Positions 1-10,371 of a stretch of DNA of 57,730 nucleotides are shown here, in pieces. The DNA lies in assembly GCA_009731375.1 (NCBI GenBank), contig BJOX01000125.1, positions 897,317-955,046 on the forward strand. Direction: 5' to 3'. Every line of letters starts with the position of its first letter. Within the stretch, counting starts at the first letter, position 1. Below the pieces are notes generated by a model. It did not search any database. It was not told where the DNA came from and saw only the letters and a list, made by a program, of their open reading frames with translations. Made by a program: the position numbers and the translations under genes. This stretch comes from Paulinella micropora. Taxonomy: Eukaryota > Cercozoa > Imbricatea > Euglyphida.

Positions 1-1
1 T

Positions 2-154
2 GTCTGCTGGGTCCTGGGCTATCAACCAGCATATGCGGAGTTTAAGATCTTTTACGCGCGCAACGACCCTCCTCCCCAGCATCTACCACCAAAGGGTTAT
101 GAGTTGGCGTCACAGTTTAACGCCTTGAGGCCATTGGGCTGGAACTCTGTTTAG
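2..154 (+). CDS. C-terminal end of an unidentified protein, cut by the window edge
   Basis: An open frame of 50 codons runs from the left edge to a TAG at 152-154. The composition is protein-like (aromatic and Pro-rich, with PPPQHLPPKGYE near the middle) and not repetitive. I do not recognise the family. It could be the last exon of a cellular gene or the tail of a transposon ORF, since transposon sequence starts within 1 kb. The sequence immediately after the stop looks non-coding. Confidence 0.4.
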   Translation, partial: VCWVLGYQPAYAEFKIFYARNDPPPQHLPPKGYELASQFNALRPLGWNSV

Positions 155-419
155 CAAGTGTGACTAGGTTTTTTCATCGGGATTTCCCTCAAATATGTCA
201 CAGTCAACACTCCGAGGCAGATTTACTATATCTGAGGCGTACTGATGCAGCTAATGGCATATCCTCAACGGACATAAACCTCCAATACCCTTGTTCGAGG
301 TCCTCCACCCCCCCGTGTCAGACTCTCGCCTGATGATCGGGGCCACCGATGGAGCTCCTGAGGGCAAGACTGCACTAAGCCGAGGTTATTCCGCAGTCCC
401 AGCAACCTCTTGCAAGACA
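155..419. other. Non-coding stretch, nothing recognised
   Basis: No convincing coding frame, RNA gene or repeat is visible between the left-edge stop codon and the tetranucleotide repeat. Confidence 0.5.
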
Positions 420-598
<179 letters not shown>

Positions 599-976
599 TG
601 AGAAATTCTTCCCACTCACTCCTACGAGCAATGTGACGAGTGGCAAGTTTCTATTAATATTAAAAGAGTGAATCTGCGTTAAAAAAAGATAGATATAGTA
701 TTGATTGAAGGAACGGAGCTATTGTACAATATTTTCAAGCCGGTAGTAAAAAAAGTCGTTAAGTGGAAAAAATATAGTTTGTTTAGTTGACGTAGTAAGC
801 TCAGTACTGATATTATATTGATACAGATCAACCATGTTGGTGTGCGTCCGAGCCATACAACCGCCGACATTCAACTTATACAGTTCAGTCAAAGTACGAA
901 AGTCAACCTGGATGACTTGCGCTTATTGTTTTAATCGATATTATCGAGTTGCCAATTTGGCAAGGAAGCAGAGCTT

Positions 977-1307
977 TGGTAGGATAACTACGTTTACTAT
1001 TAGTGATTACTTTGTGACTGGTAAGTAATTTATTCGTATAGTCGAATGACCGTATAGTTCTAGTCAATAATGGTAACGGACGTAACGGTCTATATTGGCA
1101 TTTCAGGATTGGACAATAATCATTGTGTAATAATTACAGTTGTGCGGACTTTATTTCAGTTTCGTTATTACCTTTGAGTTTGTCAGTTCTGCTATACACT
1201 TGCGGATTAAAAGTGTCGATTGGCATCGTGGCTTCTAACGGAGTCCCTCAGCAAAACGGAGTGTAAAGGTATTAGATCCGTGAGTGACCGGGTAATTACC
1301 TAATCAA
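977..1307 (+). repeat. LTR-like repeat, family shared with copia B (inverted copy at about 23203-23506)
   Basis: About 310 bases (977-1288) match the reverse complement of 23203-23506 with scattered substitutions. The plus copy sits just before a gag-like ORF and the minus copy lies just after the end of a copia RNase H, which is where a 5' and a 3' LTR of one family would sit. The 3' end is placed near 1306 because a tRNA-Met-like primer site follows. The left limit of the LTR is not resolved. Confidence 0.55.
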
Positions 1308-1308
1308 C

Positions 1309-1319
1309 GGTTATGAGCC
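1309..1319 (+). other. Candidate primer binding site (internal tRNA-Met)
   Basis: GGTTATGAGCC lies directly after the LTR-like repeat. Copia-type elements are known to prime from the anticodon region of tRNA-Met, and this string is complementary to a CAU anticodon loop with flanking stem. It overlaps the first ATG of the gag-like frame (1313), so the true gag start may be further downstream. The assignment is inferred from position and sequence only. Confidence 0.4.
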
Positions 1320-3567
1320 GCTGGGGAAACGATTTTCGGCACCATGCGGTTAGCATGAGACAGTTGATGTCTCACACACCGGTGTTTATCGGAAATAAAA
1401 AGGATTTGCAGAGTTGCTATTATCAGATAGAGGAGTATGCCTATGATATTAGCACAACTCTCGGGGATATGTTCGATGATGCTTTTAAAGACCATAAAGC
1501 GGCAAAAACAAAATATGGTTTTGATAGAGACAGGATGAGAAAAGCAAAAGAAATGGAAGAACCGAGAGAACCACACGACGTGGACACACCAGAGGGATCA
1601 GACGAAGAAGAAGAAACAGAGACAGAACAAACACGACAACAGAGACAGAGAGGTAGCCAAATACCACAAGACCAGAAGTCACAGACAGGCAAACCAGCCA
1701 ACTGGAAAGACCTCTCAAAGGAAGAGAAGAGAGCTTGGGAAGAAAAAGCGAACAGAAAGAAGAAGAGGGCGATGACAAGAACCAACAAAGATGTGTACTT
1801 GCTAAGAAAGAAAAGGTACAGAGAAGAGCAGCAATATCTGCATCGCTGCAGAATGTTTCAACTTCTCGTCACGACAGCATTCTCGGAAGCTAAAGTGACA
1901 CAATTTCTGCGTAGCAAAAAGGTTCATTTCCCGTTTGAGAAAGTCGGCATTGTAAAAAAAAATACGGTAATCTAAGTGGTGCGGCAAGATATATCGAAGA
2001 GAAAGCATTTAAAGAGATGAGACCGAGACCGACAGAGGATATGGATGAGTATCTGACACAACATCTACTGCAGAAGAACTGGCTAGAGGCCCTGAGAGGG
2101 AAGCCTTTTGAGCCAGAGGAAGCAGTAAATGGGTTGTTAGAAAAGCTAGCTGAGCATGAGGCCTATGGGCCTGCATACCTCAATAATCATTAGAGATTAG
2201 CAGCAGCGAGCAGGCCATCACATGATGACATGGTAGAGTCGGCAAGACAAATTTACGTGTTGTGGGAAGCAAAGCAGAAGAGACTAAGAAAAGAACGTAG
2301 GAAGGAGAGAGAGAGAGAAAGAGAGAGGGTAAGGGAGCGAATCTACTGCTAGGAGAGGGAGAGGGAGGAGAGAAAGGAGGAAAGAGAGAGAAACACAAGA
2401 AATGGACAAAGAACGGGAAAGGGTAAAAGGGCGAAGGTAATGGGGGTGATAGTTCAGAGCAGGAATGGTGGCTGATGGCAACATGCTACAACTGCTACCA
2501 AACTGGACACACTAAGCGTTTTTGCCCCAAACTCAAGCCAAACCCCAAACGAACCAGTTCAAAGTTAGCTCACTCTAACTCCTCAAAAGAAAAGCACAGA
2601 GACAAGAATGGCAAGTTTCGCAAGAAAGGAGCCAAAGGAGTTACTCTAATGAGAGGAGAAGTAGGAGAGGAGGGTGAAGAGGGAGAAGCAGACAAGTCTG
2701 AGGGGAAAGACAGCTCTGAAGATAAAGAGTATGAGCTAGTCATTATGGAGGGTAGCGAGGATGCAACGGAGGGAAACATTGAAAGTGGGGAAAGCATAAT
2801 TGCTCGTGAAGCTGAGCAAGAGGGCAAGGAGAAAAGTGAGCCTCAAAAGGAGCAAAGTGAGAACAAAGTGGTCCTTTGGAACAACCCACTAGAGCCCGTG
2901 GGGGGGGGGGGGGGGGANNNNNNNNNNAACACACTCCGAGACAGACCCCACAACCCTCCAAAACGCACTCTCACTAGTGCTCAACACCCCGACACCTCTA
3001 CAACAACTACTCCTGCCCTCACAACCTCACAACACACGCAACGCGTGCAACCCTTACCATTGCAACCAAAACCCTCGCAATTAAAGAGAAAGAGAAACGG
3101 AAAGCACAAGAGAAACCGACATCCACACCCCCTCAGAACTCTAGACAGAGAAAGAAAGAAACACCACATCCCACTACATCCACTCCTCAGAGCAACATAT
3201 ACAGGCCCACAAACCATTCGTTGTCAAGGGCTAAACTGGAAGTGAGAACAGTGTGGAGTAAAGTTTGGACAAAGGGGGGAGTTGGGGTAAGGCGGGGGAG
3301 GAAGCAAAAAGGCTAGCGTATGCAGATTTGTGGTGGTACCATGCTCGCCAAGACCCCCAATTTCCGTCTATTGATCTGTCACAAGACCCGTCACGTCGCC
3401 CACGCCCTTCCCGTGACTATCCATCAAAGAGTGAAATGATCAGAATACTGAAAGAGAGGGAGGGAAAGGGGGCGAGTGCACAGCAAGTTTCGCTCAAAGA
3501 TACGGCGAAAACCCGGGAAGAAAGACTCGCTAAGTTCCGCAAATATCGGGGAAAAAGACAAGGATGA
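1313..3567 (+). pseudogene. Decayed LTR-retrotransposon gag with CCHC zinc knuckle
   Basis: Three pieces are readable. The first (1313-1975) is a charged, Glu/Arg-rich protein of about 220 residues. It ends at a stop next to an A9 run near 1952-1960, after which the same kind of protein continues in another frame to a stop at about 2192. The second (2475-3245) opens with a CCHC knuckle (CYNCYQTGHTKRFCPK), the classic Gag nucleic-acid-binding motif, then an acidic linker, and is disturbed by a G17 run and a 10-base gap at 2900-2927. The third (3265-3567) is basic and ends in a stop. No protease, integrase or reverse transcriptase follows, so the element is truncated. Its LTR links it to the copia B family. 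Confidence 0.6.
2918..2927. other. 10-base assembly gap beside a G17 run
   Basis: Seventeen G residues (2900-2916) precede the gap. The same gap size beside a homopolymer recurs at 34222-34231 and 40674-40683. Confidence 0.95.
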
Positions 3568-4351
3568 TATTTGGATAGATAGTATTTCTAAACCATAGGA
3601 ATCCATTCCTAATTCTAAGGCTATAGGATCATGGTCGGTAGGTGTGTTGGCAAAAGACATGCCTATGAATGCATCCAAAACCCGGCCCCCCTCCTTCAAA
3701 CCAAGCCATTTCTCTGAAACGCTATCTAACTTAAACAACTGCTGCACCTCTCCTAACAAAGCGCGCACATAAGGTGGAACTGTGTAAGGGGTGACGTTAG
3801 GTAAGCCTTGAATATCCTGTACTATTCTACATACAACAGCAAAACCCCACTTTGCAAGCTCACCTATGGCTGATGCTTTACTCTCCTCCCCAAAAGGCTG
3901 GCCTGCCTCACTGCCTAACGACGTTATCAATGTGTCAATGACAGAGATGGTGGATGATGGATTGTGAGGAGACCTAACTCTATCTTTTTCTGCCTGCTCA
4001 AACAATATATGTATGCCCTCCTGCACATCACCCCGAACGCTATGCAAAACAAAACAATGTGATTTGGACTCTTGCTGTGGTGGTGCTTGGGAAAACTGGG
4101 CCTGGGGATGAGGAACGTGGGCTGAAGAAGGCTGGGCAGACGATGGCAAAACTGATGCAACCCCTGCCGTTGGTTCCATGAAGCCCAGAGCTGCCCTTGC
4201 CTAAAGAAGCAACACAAATTCAAAAGAAATTGGTGCAAACCGAAGCAAAAAGTGGCAAGAATTGAAACAAAACAAAACAATTTACCTTGTCCTCGAACCT
4301 CTTTTTGTCGGCACGGCGTTCCTCCATAGTATGGAGTCGCCTTTTCGACAT
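3424..4351 (-). CDS. Hypothetical two-exon gene on the minus strand
   Basis: Exon 1 (4351-4286) encodes 22 residues starting MSKRRLHTMEE and ends at a GT donor. An AT-rich intron (4285-4201) ends in TTTAG, and exon 2 (4200 downward) continues in phase through a Pro/Ser/Gln-rich segment and then a helical region of about 130 residues without a known motif. The frame stays open to a stop at 3424, but the last 45 or so codons overlap the better looking gag frame on the other strand. The real end is therefore probably near 3570, cut or spliced at a transposon boundary. It is transcribed divergently from the coiled-coil gene at 4908, with about 550 bp between. It may be a host gene or transposon cargo; I do not recognise the family. 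Confidence 0.5.
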
Positions 4352-4907
4352 GTCAGTCTAAGAGGAAGGAAGCAAGGGGGGGAAAAATAAATAAAGACAG
4401 TGAACAGGTGCCATTGCGGAGACACGAAAGCAATAATGAAAAGAGAATGTGTCCAAGAGAAACTAATCAAAAGTACAAACATTATGTGGAAGCCATCATG
4501 GTGACAAAGGTTCACAAAGGGTTGTGTGTCCCGAAAAAAGAAAAACGCCGGCCCAGCAACTTCAATGAAATTTTGGAGTACAAAATCTAACGCAATTTAC
4601 GGTCAGACGGACTTCAACAAACCACATTGTTAACGGATTGGCAACCGTTTTCGGGTTTGAGCAACAAATTCGGTTGCAACACAGTGCATCATTGTGAACC
4701 ACGCGGCTTTTCTTGGCGGGGGGTTTTGGGGAAGGTCGACTCTCAACAACAAGAAGTTCAAACCTCTTGAGTTCTCGAGACAGTATGTCTGTTGCTGCGA
4801 GTGTGCAAGCCCCCAGTGGTTGGAAGTCAGGTCACAGAATTTCTTATTGTACGTCCTTGCAAGCAATTTTCCTTTCTTTTTTGTTTTCTTTTTCTTGAGG
4901 TCCAGCG

Positions 4908-6840
4908 ATGGAAGACCCTGCGATGGGGGGCGACTCCAATGCAAATAACACCATCAGTCGTCCGAACTCTGTTTTTTCTGCATCTGCATCCCACCCGGCT
5001 GCCAACCCGCAGGCAGCATTGGCCAATGTTCCTGCCAATAGTAGCAACCAGAAGGAGGAGCTTGTTCTTGGGTGGCTTTCCCTGCCAACTTGCCAACCGT
5101 TGTGGAACGCGACCAAGGTGATGGCAGTTTATCTGCGGATAAACTGAAGGAAAAGGTTGCTGATCTTCTTGGACTTGCTTCAGTTTTTCTTAGCATTGAA
5201 GCATGCCCCAACGGCAGTGGTTCCGGAACCGTCGTCAAGGTTTGCCTTGCTTATCATCCGGACTTGCTTGTCAATTGTTGTTGTGGTAGATCGGCATGAC
5301 AAGCCCTGGAGACGAGTCAAAGTACCGTCCTGGTCGCAAGGTTGAGGGTGGTAGTATCAGGCGCACCTGGAATTATGCAAATGAGGAGGGTTGTAAGCTC
5401 TTTGAGGGGAAAGCGGACGGCGACAGAATGCTTTTTTTGAATGAAGTTTACTTGAACGATTCAAAAATTACGCAAGGCTCGTTTGTGTGGTTTATCACCG
5501 CTGCAATCAAGTGTGGTAGCAAATCTGAAACTCTCCAGAGTCCTAACACCACCTTATGGCTTGGGCGCGTTTTGCAAATGATGAAGAAGGTGCATAACTC
5601 GCGTCCTTATCTGCACATCATGCTTGCGTACCGGTCGAAGAACGGCAACCCCAGAGTGATTTCGTGCACTAAAGAGTGGGTACACGCTGTTGTACCTGCA
5701 GCCTTTGAATCCTTGTTAAATCGTGATGCCACCGCTTTGCGCCCTTTGACTGTGGAGAGCAAGGAAGTGAATGATTCCTTAGTCAAAGTTGTAGGTAAAG
5801 TAATGAAGCGCTCAGAGGAACAAACCGTAGTCAAACCTGCCAAATCTCCTGAGCAGCCCACAGCAAGTTCAAGCTCCGTTCAGCCTGACAATACTGTCAT
5901 GCAAGAGCTAATCGAGTCGAAAGCCCAAAATCAAATTTTGCGTGATAAAATTGCAAAGCTGGAGGCTGGGGATAAGGAAGTTCAGCGTATTGTTGCTGAC
6001 ACCTTGAAGCTCGTCGATGATGAGCGTGCAGCAAAGTTGCAAGCACAGAGAGACCTTAAGACCTCAAGGGACGCTCTTGTAAAGGCTACCCGTGAGGCCG
6101 AAGGTACCAAGGAAGGTCTTCAGGATCAGATCAGCGCCTTGCAGCCTCAACTGGCTGAGCACAAGAAAAAAGCCTACAACTTGGAAAGGGTCTTGGCGGG
6201 AGATTGTTTTCATGTTTATTATTAGTGTTTTTCTTTGCAGGCCAAGAAGCGAAGCGAAAATGCTCTGAAGATGCTAAAAGTGGTATTAACAATTCTTGTT
6301 TGATTTGCAATCACATCTCCTTTCATTTAGCAACATGATCTATTGACCAAAGAGCATGCAGAGGTGGTTGAAAGTGTTGAACGAGGAGCTGAAGCCTTGG
6401 CCGCTGCGGAGGAGAAGGTGACACAGCTTGAGGCAGAGCTGGCAGAAGCAAAGCGCGCACATGGGGCGGAGTTCGCCAGCATTCGACCCGTTCACGATGA
6501 CATGAGAAAAAAAATCAGTGACTTAGAAGTCAAAGCAGCTAGTCTGCAGTCAGCTCTTGACCAAGCTATCAGTCAACGGGACGAGTTCAAAGGCTTTTTT
6601 TCCTTTTTGTTTCCGTTACTTACCTCTTGTTTACTTGCAGCTGTCGCGAAAGCGGCCAGCATGGTGTTACATGCGGCAAAGAGGGATCGCTCGGTCTCTC
6701 GCTCTCCTCCGAGAAGAAAACACAAGAAACACAAACACCGTGATTCGTTCAGTTCATCTGATTCAGAATCAGATTGCAGCAAAAAAGCAACACTGAAGTC
6801 CAAGCGCTCTTTTGGTCATGGACACTGCCACCACCGTTAA
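4908..6840 (+). pseudogene. Coiled-coil protein with Arg/Ser-rich tail, multi-exon, one frameshift
   Basis: The start at 4908 (MEDPAMGG) leads into a Ser/Ala/Asn-rich region that breaks frame at a GGG run (5070-5072). The adjacent frame continues to a donor after 5239. A 50-base intron (5240-5289), an intron at 6190-6240 and another at 6280-6330 are all GT-AG and all keep phase. Exon 5290-6189 carries a globular region of about 150 residues, and the remainder is heptad-rich coiled coil. The tail reads SVSRSPPRRKHKKHKHRDSF followed by a Ser/Asp run, resembling splicing-factor RS tails. A 48-base GC-AG candidate intron (6593-6640) is in frame and could be retained. Function is unknown. The single frameshift could be an assembly error, so the gene may be intact. 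Confidence 0.55.
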
Positions 6841-7082
6841 TTTTCCCGTTGGCATGAAGATGTAGCTACATTTCGTTCATGCTACAAGTACGAGTAATAT
6901 TAAAACATTTTAAGCCTAATTAATTATAAAACATTTGTATTAATAAGATTTTGAACTTTTATTAATATTCATGAATTTTCAAAACATTCAGATGTAAGTT
7001 GTATGCATTTCAGTCACTGACACTCATGCTTGTGACTAAGTAGAAACTGTTTTATGACTGGGCGCATAGACGTCATTTCTAA
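6841..7082. other. AT-rich 3' flank of the coiled-coil gene
   Basis: No ORF is present. It contains several ATTAATA motifs and leads into the 180-bp repeats. Confidence 0.5.
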
Positions 7083-8097
7083 GATTCCGCACCGGTTTCA
7101 TCCTTCAAAAACATTATAAATATGCTGAAAAAGCTAGTATTAATAAAATTTCATGCATACTTCAAGTAGGCAGTGAGTATCTATAACGAATACAAGTGAG
7201 TGGCAAGTAATCTGAGTGTCACAGTGACTAGTGTAAAACACGGTCACTCGCTGTGAAATATAAGCTTCCGCACCGGTTTTATGTTTCAAAAACATTATAA
7301 ATATGCTAAGCAAACTTGTATTAATATAATTTCATGCATACTTCAAGTAGGCAGTGAGTATGTATAACGAATACAAGTGAGTGGCAAGTAGTCTGAGTGT
7401 CACAGTGACTAGTGTAAAACACGGTCACTCGCTGTGAAATATAAGCTTCCGCACCGGTTTAATGCTTCAAAAACATTACAAATATGATAAACAAACTTGT
7501 GTTAATATAATTTCATGCATACTTCAAGTAGGCAGTGAGTATGTATACGAATACAAGTGAGTGGCAAGTAGTCTGAGTGTCACAGTGACTAGTGTAAAAC
7601 ACGGTCACTCGCTGTGAAATATAAGCTTCCGCACCGGTTTAATGCTTCAAAAACATTGTAAGTATGCTAAAAAAACTTGTATTAATATGATTTCATGCAT
7701 ACTTCAAGTAGTCGGTGAGTATGTATAACGACTATAAGTGAGTTGCTGCCATCAGTAACCAACTTGAAAATTTCAAGTCACATTTGAATTTGAATTTGAA
7801 TTTGAAGTAATATCATTAGAATTTAATAAATTGAATATAATTACGTTGATTTTGATGTAAAACAACATAAAAACAAAGAAAAACCAAGCTCAGGCAACCC
7901 AAAACCACAATCTAGCCAAGATCATAGCTAACGGTCGAAAAACAGTTGTAACGGCTAGAAATTCAAATTTTTAAAACTTTTTTTTGTTTAAAATAGTTAA
8001 AATACATTAAAATCTTTCATTTTCATGCTACTCCCATCAATTTTCACAACCTTTAGGCTTAGCGTGCATGTTAGCGTGCATTATATCCTGTCTGGCA
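7083..8097 (+). repeat. About 180-bp tandem repeats plus conserved AT-rich tail (copy 1)
   Basis: The block CCGCACCGGTTT...CATGCATACTTCAAGTAGGCAGTGAGTA...CACGGTCACTCGCTGTG recurs with AAGCTTCCG landmarks at about 7263, 7444 and 7624, giving a unit of 180-181 bp and roughly 3.5 units. Each unit contains short dyads around GTCACAGTGACTAGTG and GGTCACTCGCTGTGA. A tail (7764-8097) follows with an ATTTGAATTTGAATTTGAA run. It ends in two copies of TTAGCGTGCA and then ATATCCTGT. The same module in the same orientation occurs at 35740-36498. Confidence 0.85.
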
Positions 8098-9224
8098 ACG
8101 TCGGTACTCAGAATATAGTTGATGGAAAGAGGTCTAGAAAGCCTCGTCCACCTCATCACACATCTAACTTTGTGCGTCTAGCTTTGGGTGATGACAACGA
8201 CGACTACGACAACGACAACGACTACGGTGCTTCGTCAGTTTTTGATGACTCTGACACTGACTCTTTTTGTTTGTTTACCCATGTGCTCCGAATCCCTGAA
8301 AAGCAGAAATGGATTGATTCCAACATCATGGCTGCTCGTAAGAATGAGATTGATGGATTGTACAAGCTAATTGTGTTCGTTGGGCTACTAGGGATGACGC
8401 ACGACGAGCCAATATCACGCCGGTGCACACCGGATTTGTGGACAATCAAACAAAACGAGTCGACTGGTGAGACAAGCTACAAGTCTAGGCTTGCACTACG
8501 AGAGAATAGAATGAATGAATATGAGCACTATAGCCTCTACGAAACGACGACACATGTGGCGCGTTATTGGACGCTTTTGTTGCTCTGTGCCGTCATGATC
8601 GGTCTTGGATTGTCGCTCAAGGTCATCGACTTCAGCCAGGCGTTCATTCATGCCGATATGGAGGACGTTGTTTTTGCTGCGCCGCCTGAAGAATTCAAGA
8701 AGGTTGACGACCCCTAAGCTATTTGGCTAGTTTTGAAGGCCCTGTATGGATCCCCACAAGCGGGGAGGCGATGGCACGACTCCGTGGCTCGGTTCTTGCG
8801 ACTCATTGGCTATATACAATCTACTGTGGACCCGTGTATATTCTATCTTTTAGGCAAGGACCAGCACTTCCCACCTTCGTTCGTCCATAGCTCGAAGTCG
8901 CTCCCATGGGTACTATTGATAAAAACCGACGACATGTTAGTCTTCTACATGCTTGACGCGCAGTACGAAAACCTGAAACACAGACTGGAAGAGCATGAAT
9001 TCCGCTATAAAGCTCTGGGCGACGTGAAAGTTTTCACCGGTTTACAATTCAAACGTTTCAACTCGGGACTGTTGATTCACCAACGGGCCTACATTCGTGG
9101 TCTCCTACGTGATCGTGGCTATGCTAACGCTAACCCCATACCGACCCCTGCCACTATACAGGAGCTGGCACCTACAGCCCCCGAGTGCCCTCTGCCAGTG
9201 GACCTTGCCCAAGCTAACTGGTGA
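8098..9224 (+). pseudogene. Copia A reverse transcriptase, broken
   Basis: The reading frame enters directly from the satellite tail at a GKRSRKP motif, typical of the start of copia RT. Landmarks include a KSRLALRE block, IDFSQAFIHADM (the first catalytic Asp region of RVT_2) and LYGSPQAGRRWHDS. An in-frame TAA (8715-8717) separates the last two. The usual YVDD catalytic box reads KTDD, so the Tyr is lost, and the frame stops at TGA near 9222. These lesions make it non-functional. No integrase or protease is present upstream because the satellite-bearing module abuts it. Confidence 0.85.
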
Positions 9225-9988
9225 ATTGATATGGCCAGCATCCATCACAGCCACATATTTCATTTGCTGTCAACAGGCTTAGCGTCTTCGGACATCAGGC
9301 TCCCGACATTGCCTACGCCATGGTTGGTCGTATCTACCGACACCTGCGAGAAGAGCGAGGATTGTTCTTTCCCGCCAACGTGGACCCAGCAACTTTTGAA
9401 TTCAATTCGTATTCGGACTCCGACTTTGGCAATGGTCGATTCACGCGCCGGTCCCGGAACGGAGAGATTCACATGTTGACTGGCCCGGTTCACTGGAACT
9501 CTCGGCAACAATCCACCGTGGCTCTATCGACGATGGATGCGGAAGTGATTGCATTGTCCAATTGCACACGCACTGCGATCGCCGTGCAGAGCTTCTTGCG
9601 TGAGCTGAACGTTCCGGTTCCGCAGCCGACGGTTATACATGAGGATAATCGCGGGTCGATTACGGTTTCGTCTAATGGATTGGGTGGCCCGCGCTCTCGT
9701 CACTTGGACATTAAACATCATTACATAGTTGAACAAGTTAGGGACAAGCGCGTCGCTGTTCATTACATCGCGTCCACTGACAACCTGGCCGACGCCGTCA
9801 CCAAGCCGCTGCCGACCCCGCAGTTTCGCGCTCTGGTAGATCAATTCACCGTCCGGCTCGAGGATTACCTCAAGGACGACGAGGATTCAATTTCGCCGAC
9901 TGGCCCGAAGACTGCACCATACCCGCCGGTCACGAAGAAGAAGGAGACCGTCACGAGGAAGAGACCCACCGCTTCGAAGGGGGAGTGA
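9225..9988 (+). pseudogene. Copia A RNase H and C-terminal region
   Basis: After a frame change between about 9224 and 9270, the copia connection block APDIAYAMVGRIYRHL is readable. The RNase H follows, with YSDSDFGNGRFTRRS, WNSRQQSTVALSTMDAEV, HEDNRGSI and RSRHLDIKHHYIVEQV, the usual order of copia RNase H motifs including the Asp and Glu of the active site. The frame ends at a stop at 9986-9988. This half looks better preserved than the RT half. Confidence 0.85.
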
Positions 9989-10361
9989 CCCACCATAAAA
10001 TGGAGACAGATGAGAGTTTGATGAAAGCTAAGGAATTCTCTCTTGTGGAGGATACTGAACAACTCATCTGGGGTTACAGACGTTACGAATCGGACTTCGA
10101 CTACGGCTTCGATAGGAGAGGTCTGCGGCTGAATGTGGTTGAACTTGGAGTTGATCTCCATTGCGAGTGCTCTATGTTGATTGCGAAGTAGTAGGACTTC
10201 CTGACGGAAACGCTAAGATCTAATCCGTTGACTTCCTGTCCGCCCGGCGAGGCCGGACTATTCAATTCGCTTTCTTTTGAGGTCGAATGTCGCAATTGAC
10301 TCGACTAGTTTTTAGACAATGACAATGACACTCTTCATCATTTGTGGTGATATTGAGTTCA
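9989..10361. other. Region between RNase H stop and polypurine tract
   Basis: A short frame (9985-10191, about 68 residues) could be a small tail ORF of copia A, but nothing in it identifies a function. The remainder is non-coding. Confidence 0.35.
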
Positions 10362-10368
10362 GGGGGGG
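10362..10368 (+). other. Polypurine tract of copia A
   Basis: AGGGGGGG followed closely by TGTAGTATAATACTACA is the expected arrangement of a polypurine primer tract immediately before a 3' LTR that starts with TG. Confidence 0.65.
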
Positions 10369-10371
10369 TAT

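Noticed and set aside
7083-7764. Regularly spaced repeats resembling a CRISPR array
   Set aside because: Whole 180-bp units are conserved without unique spacers, and the DNA is eukaryotic.
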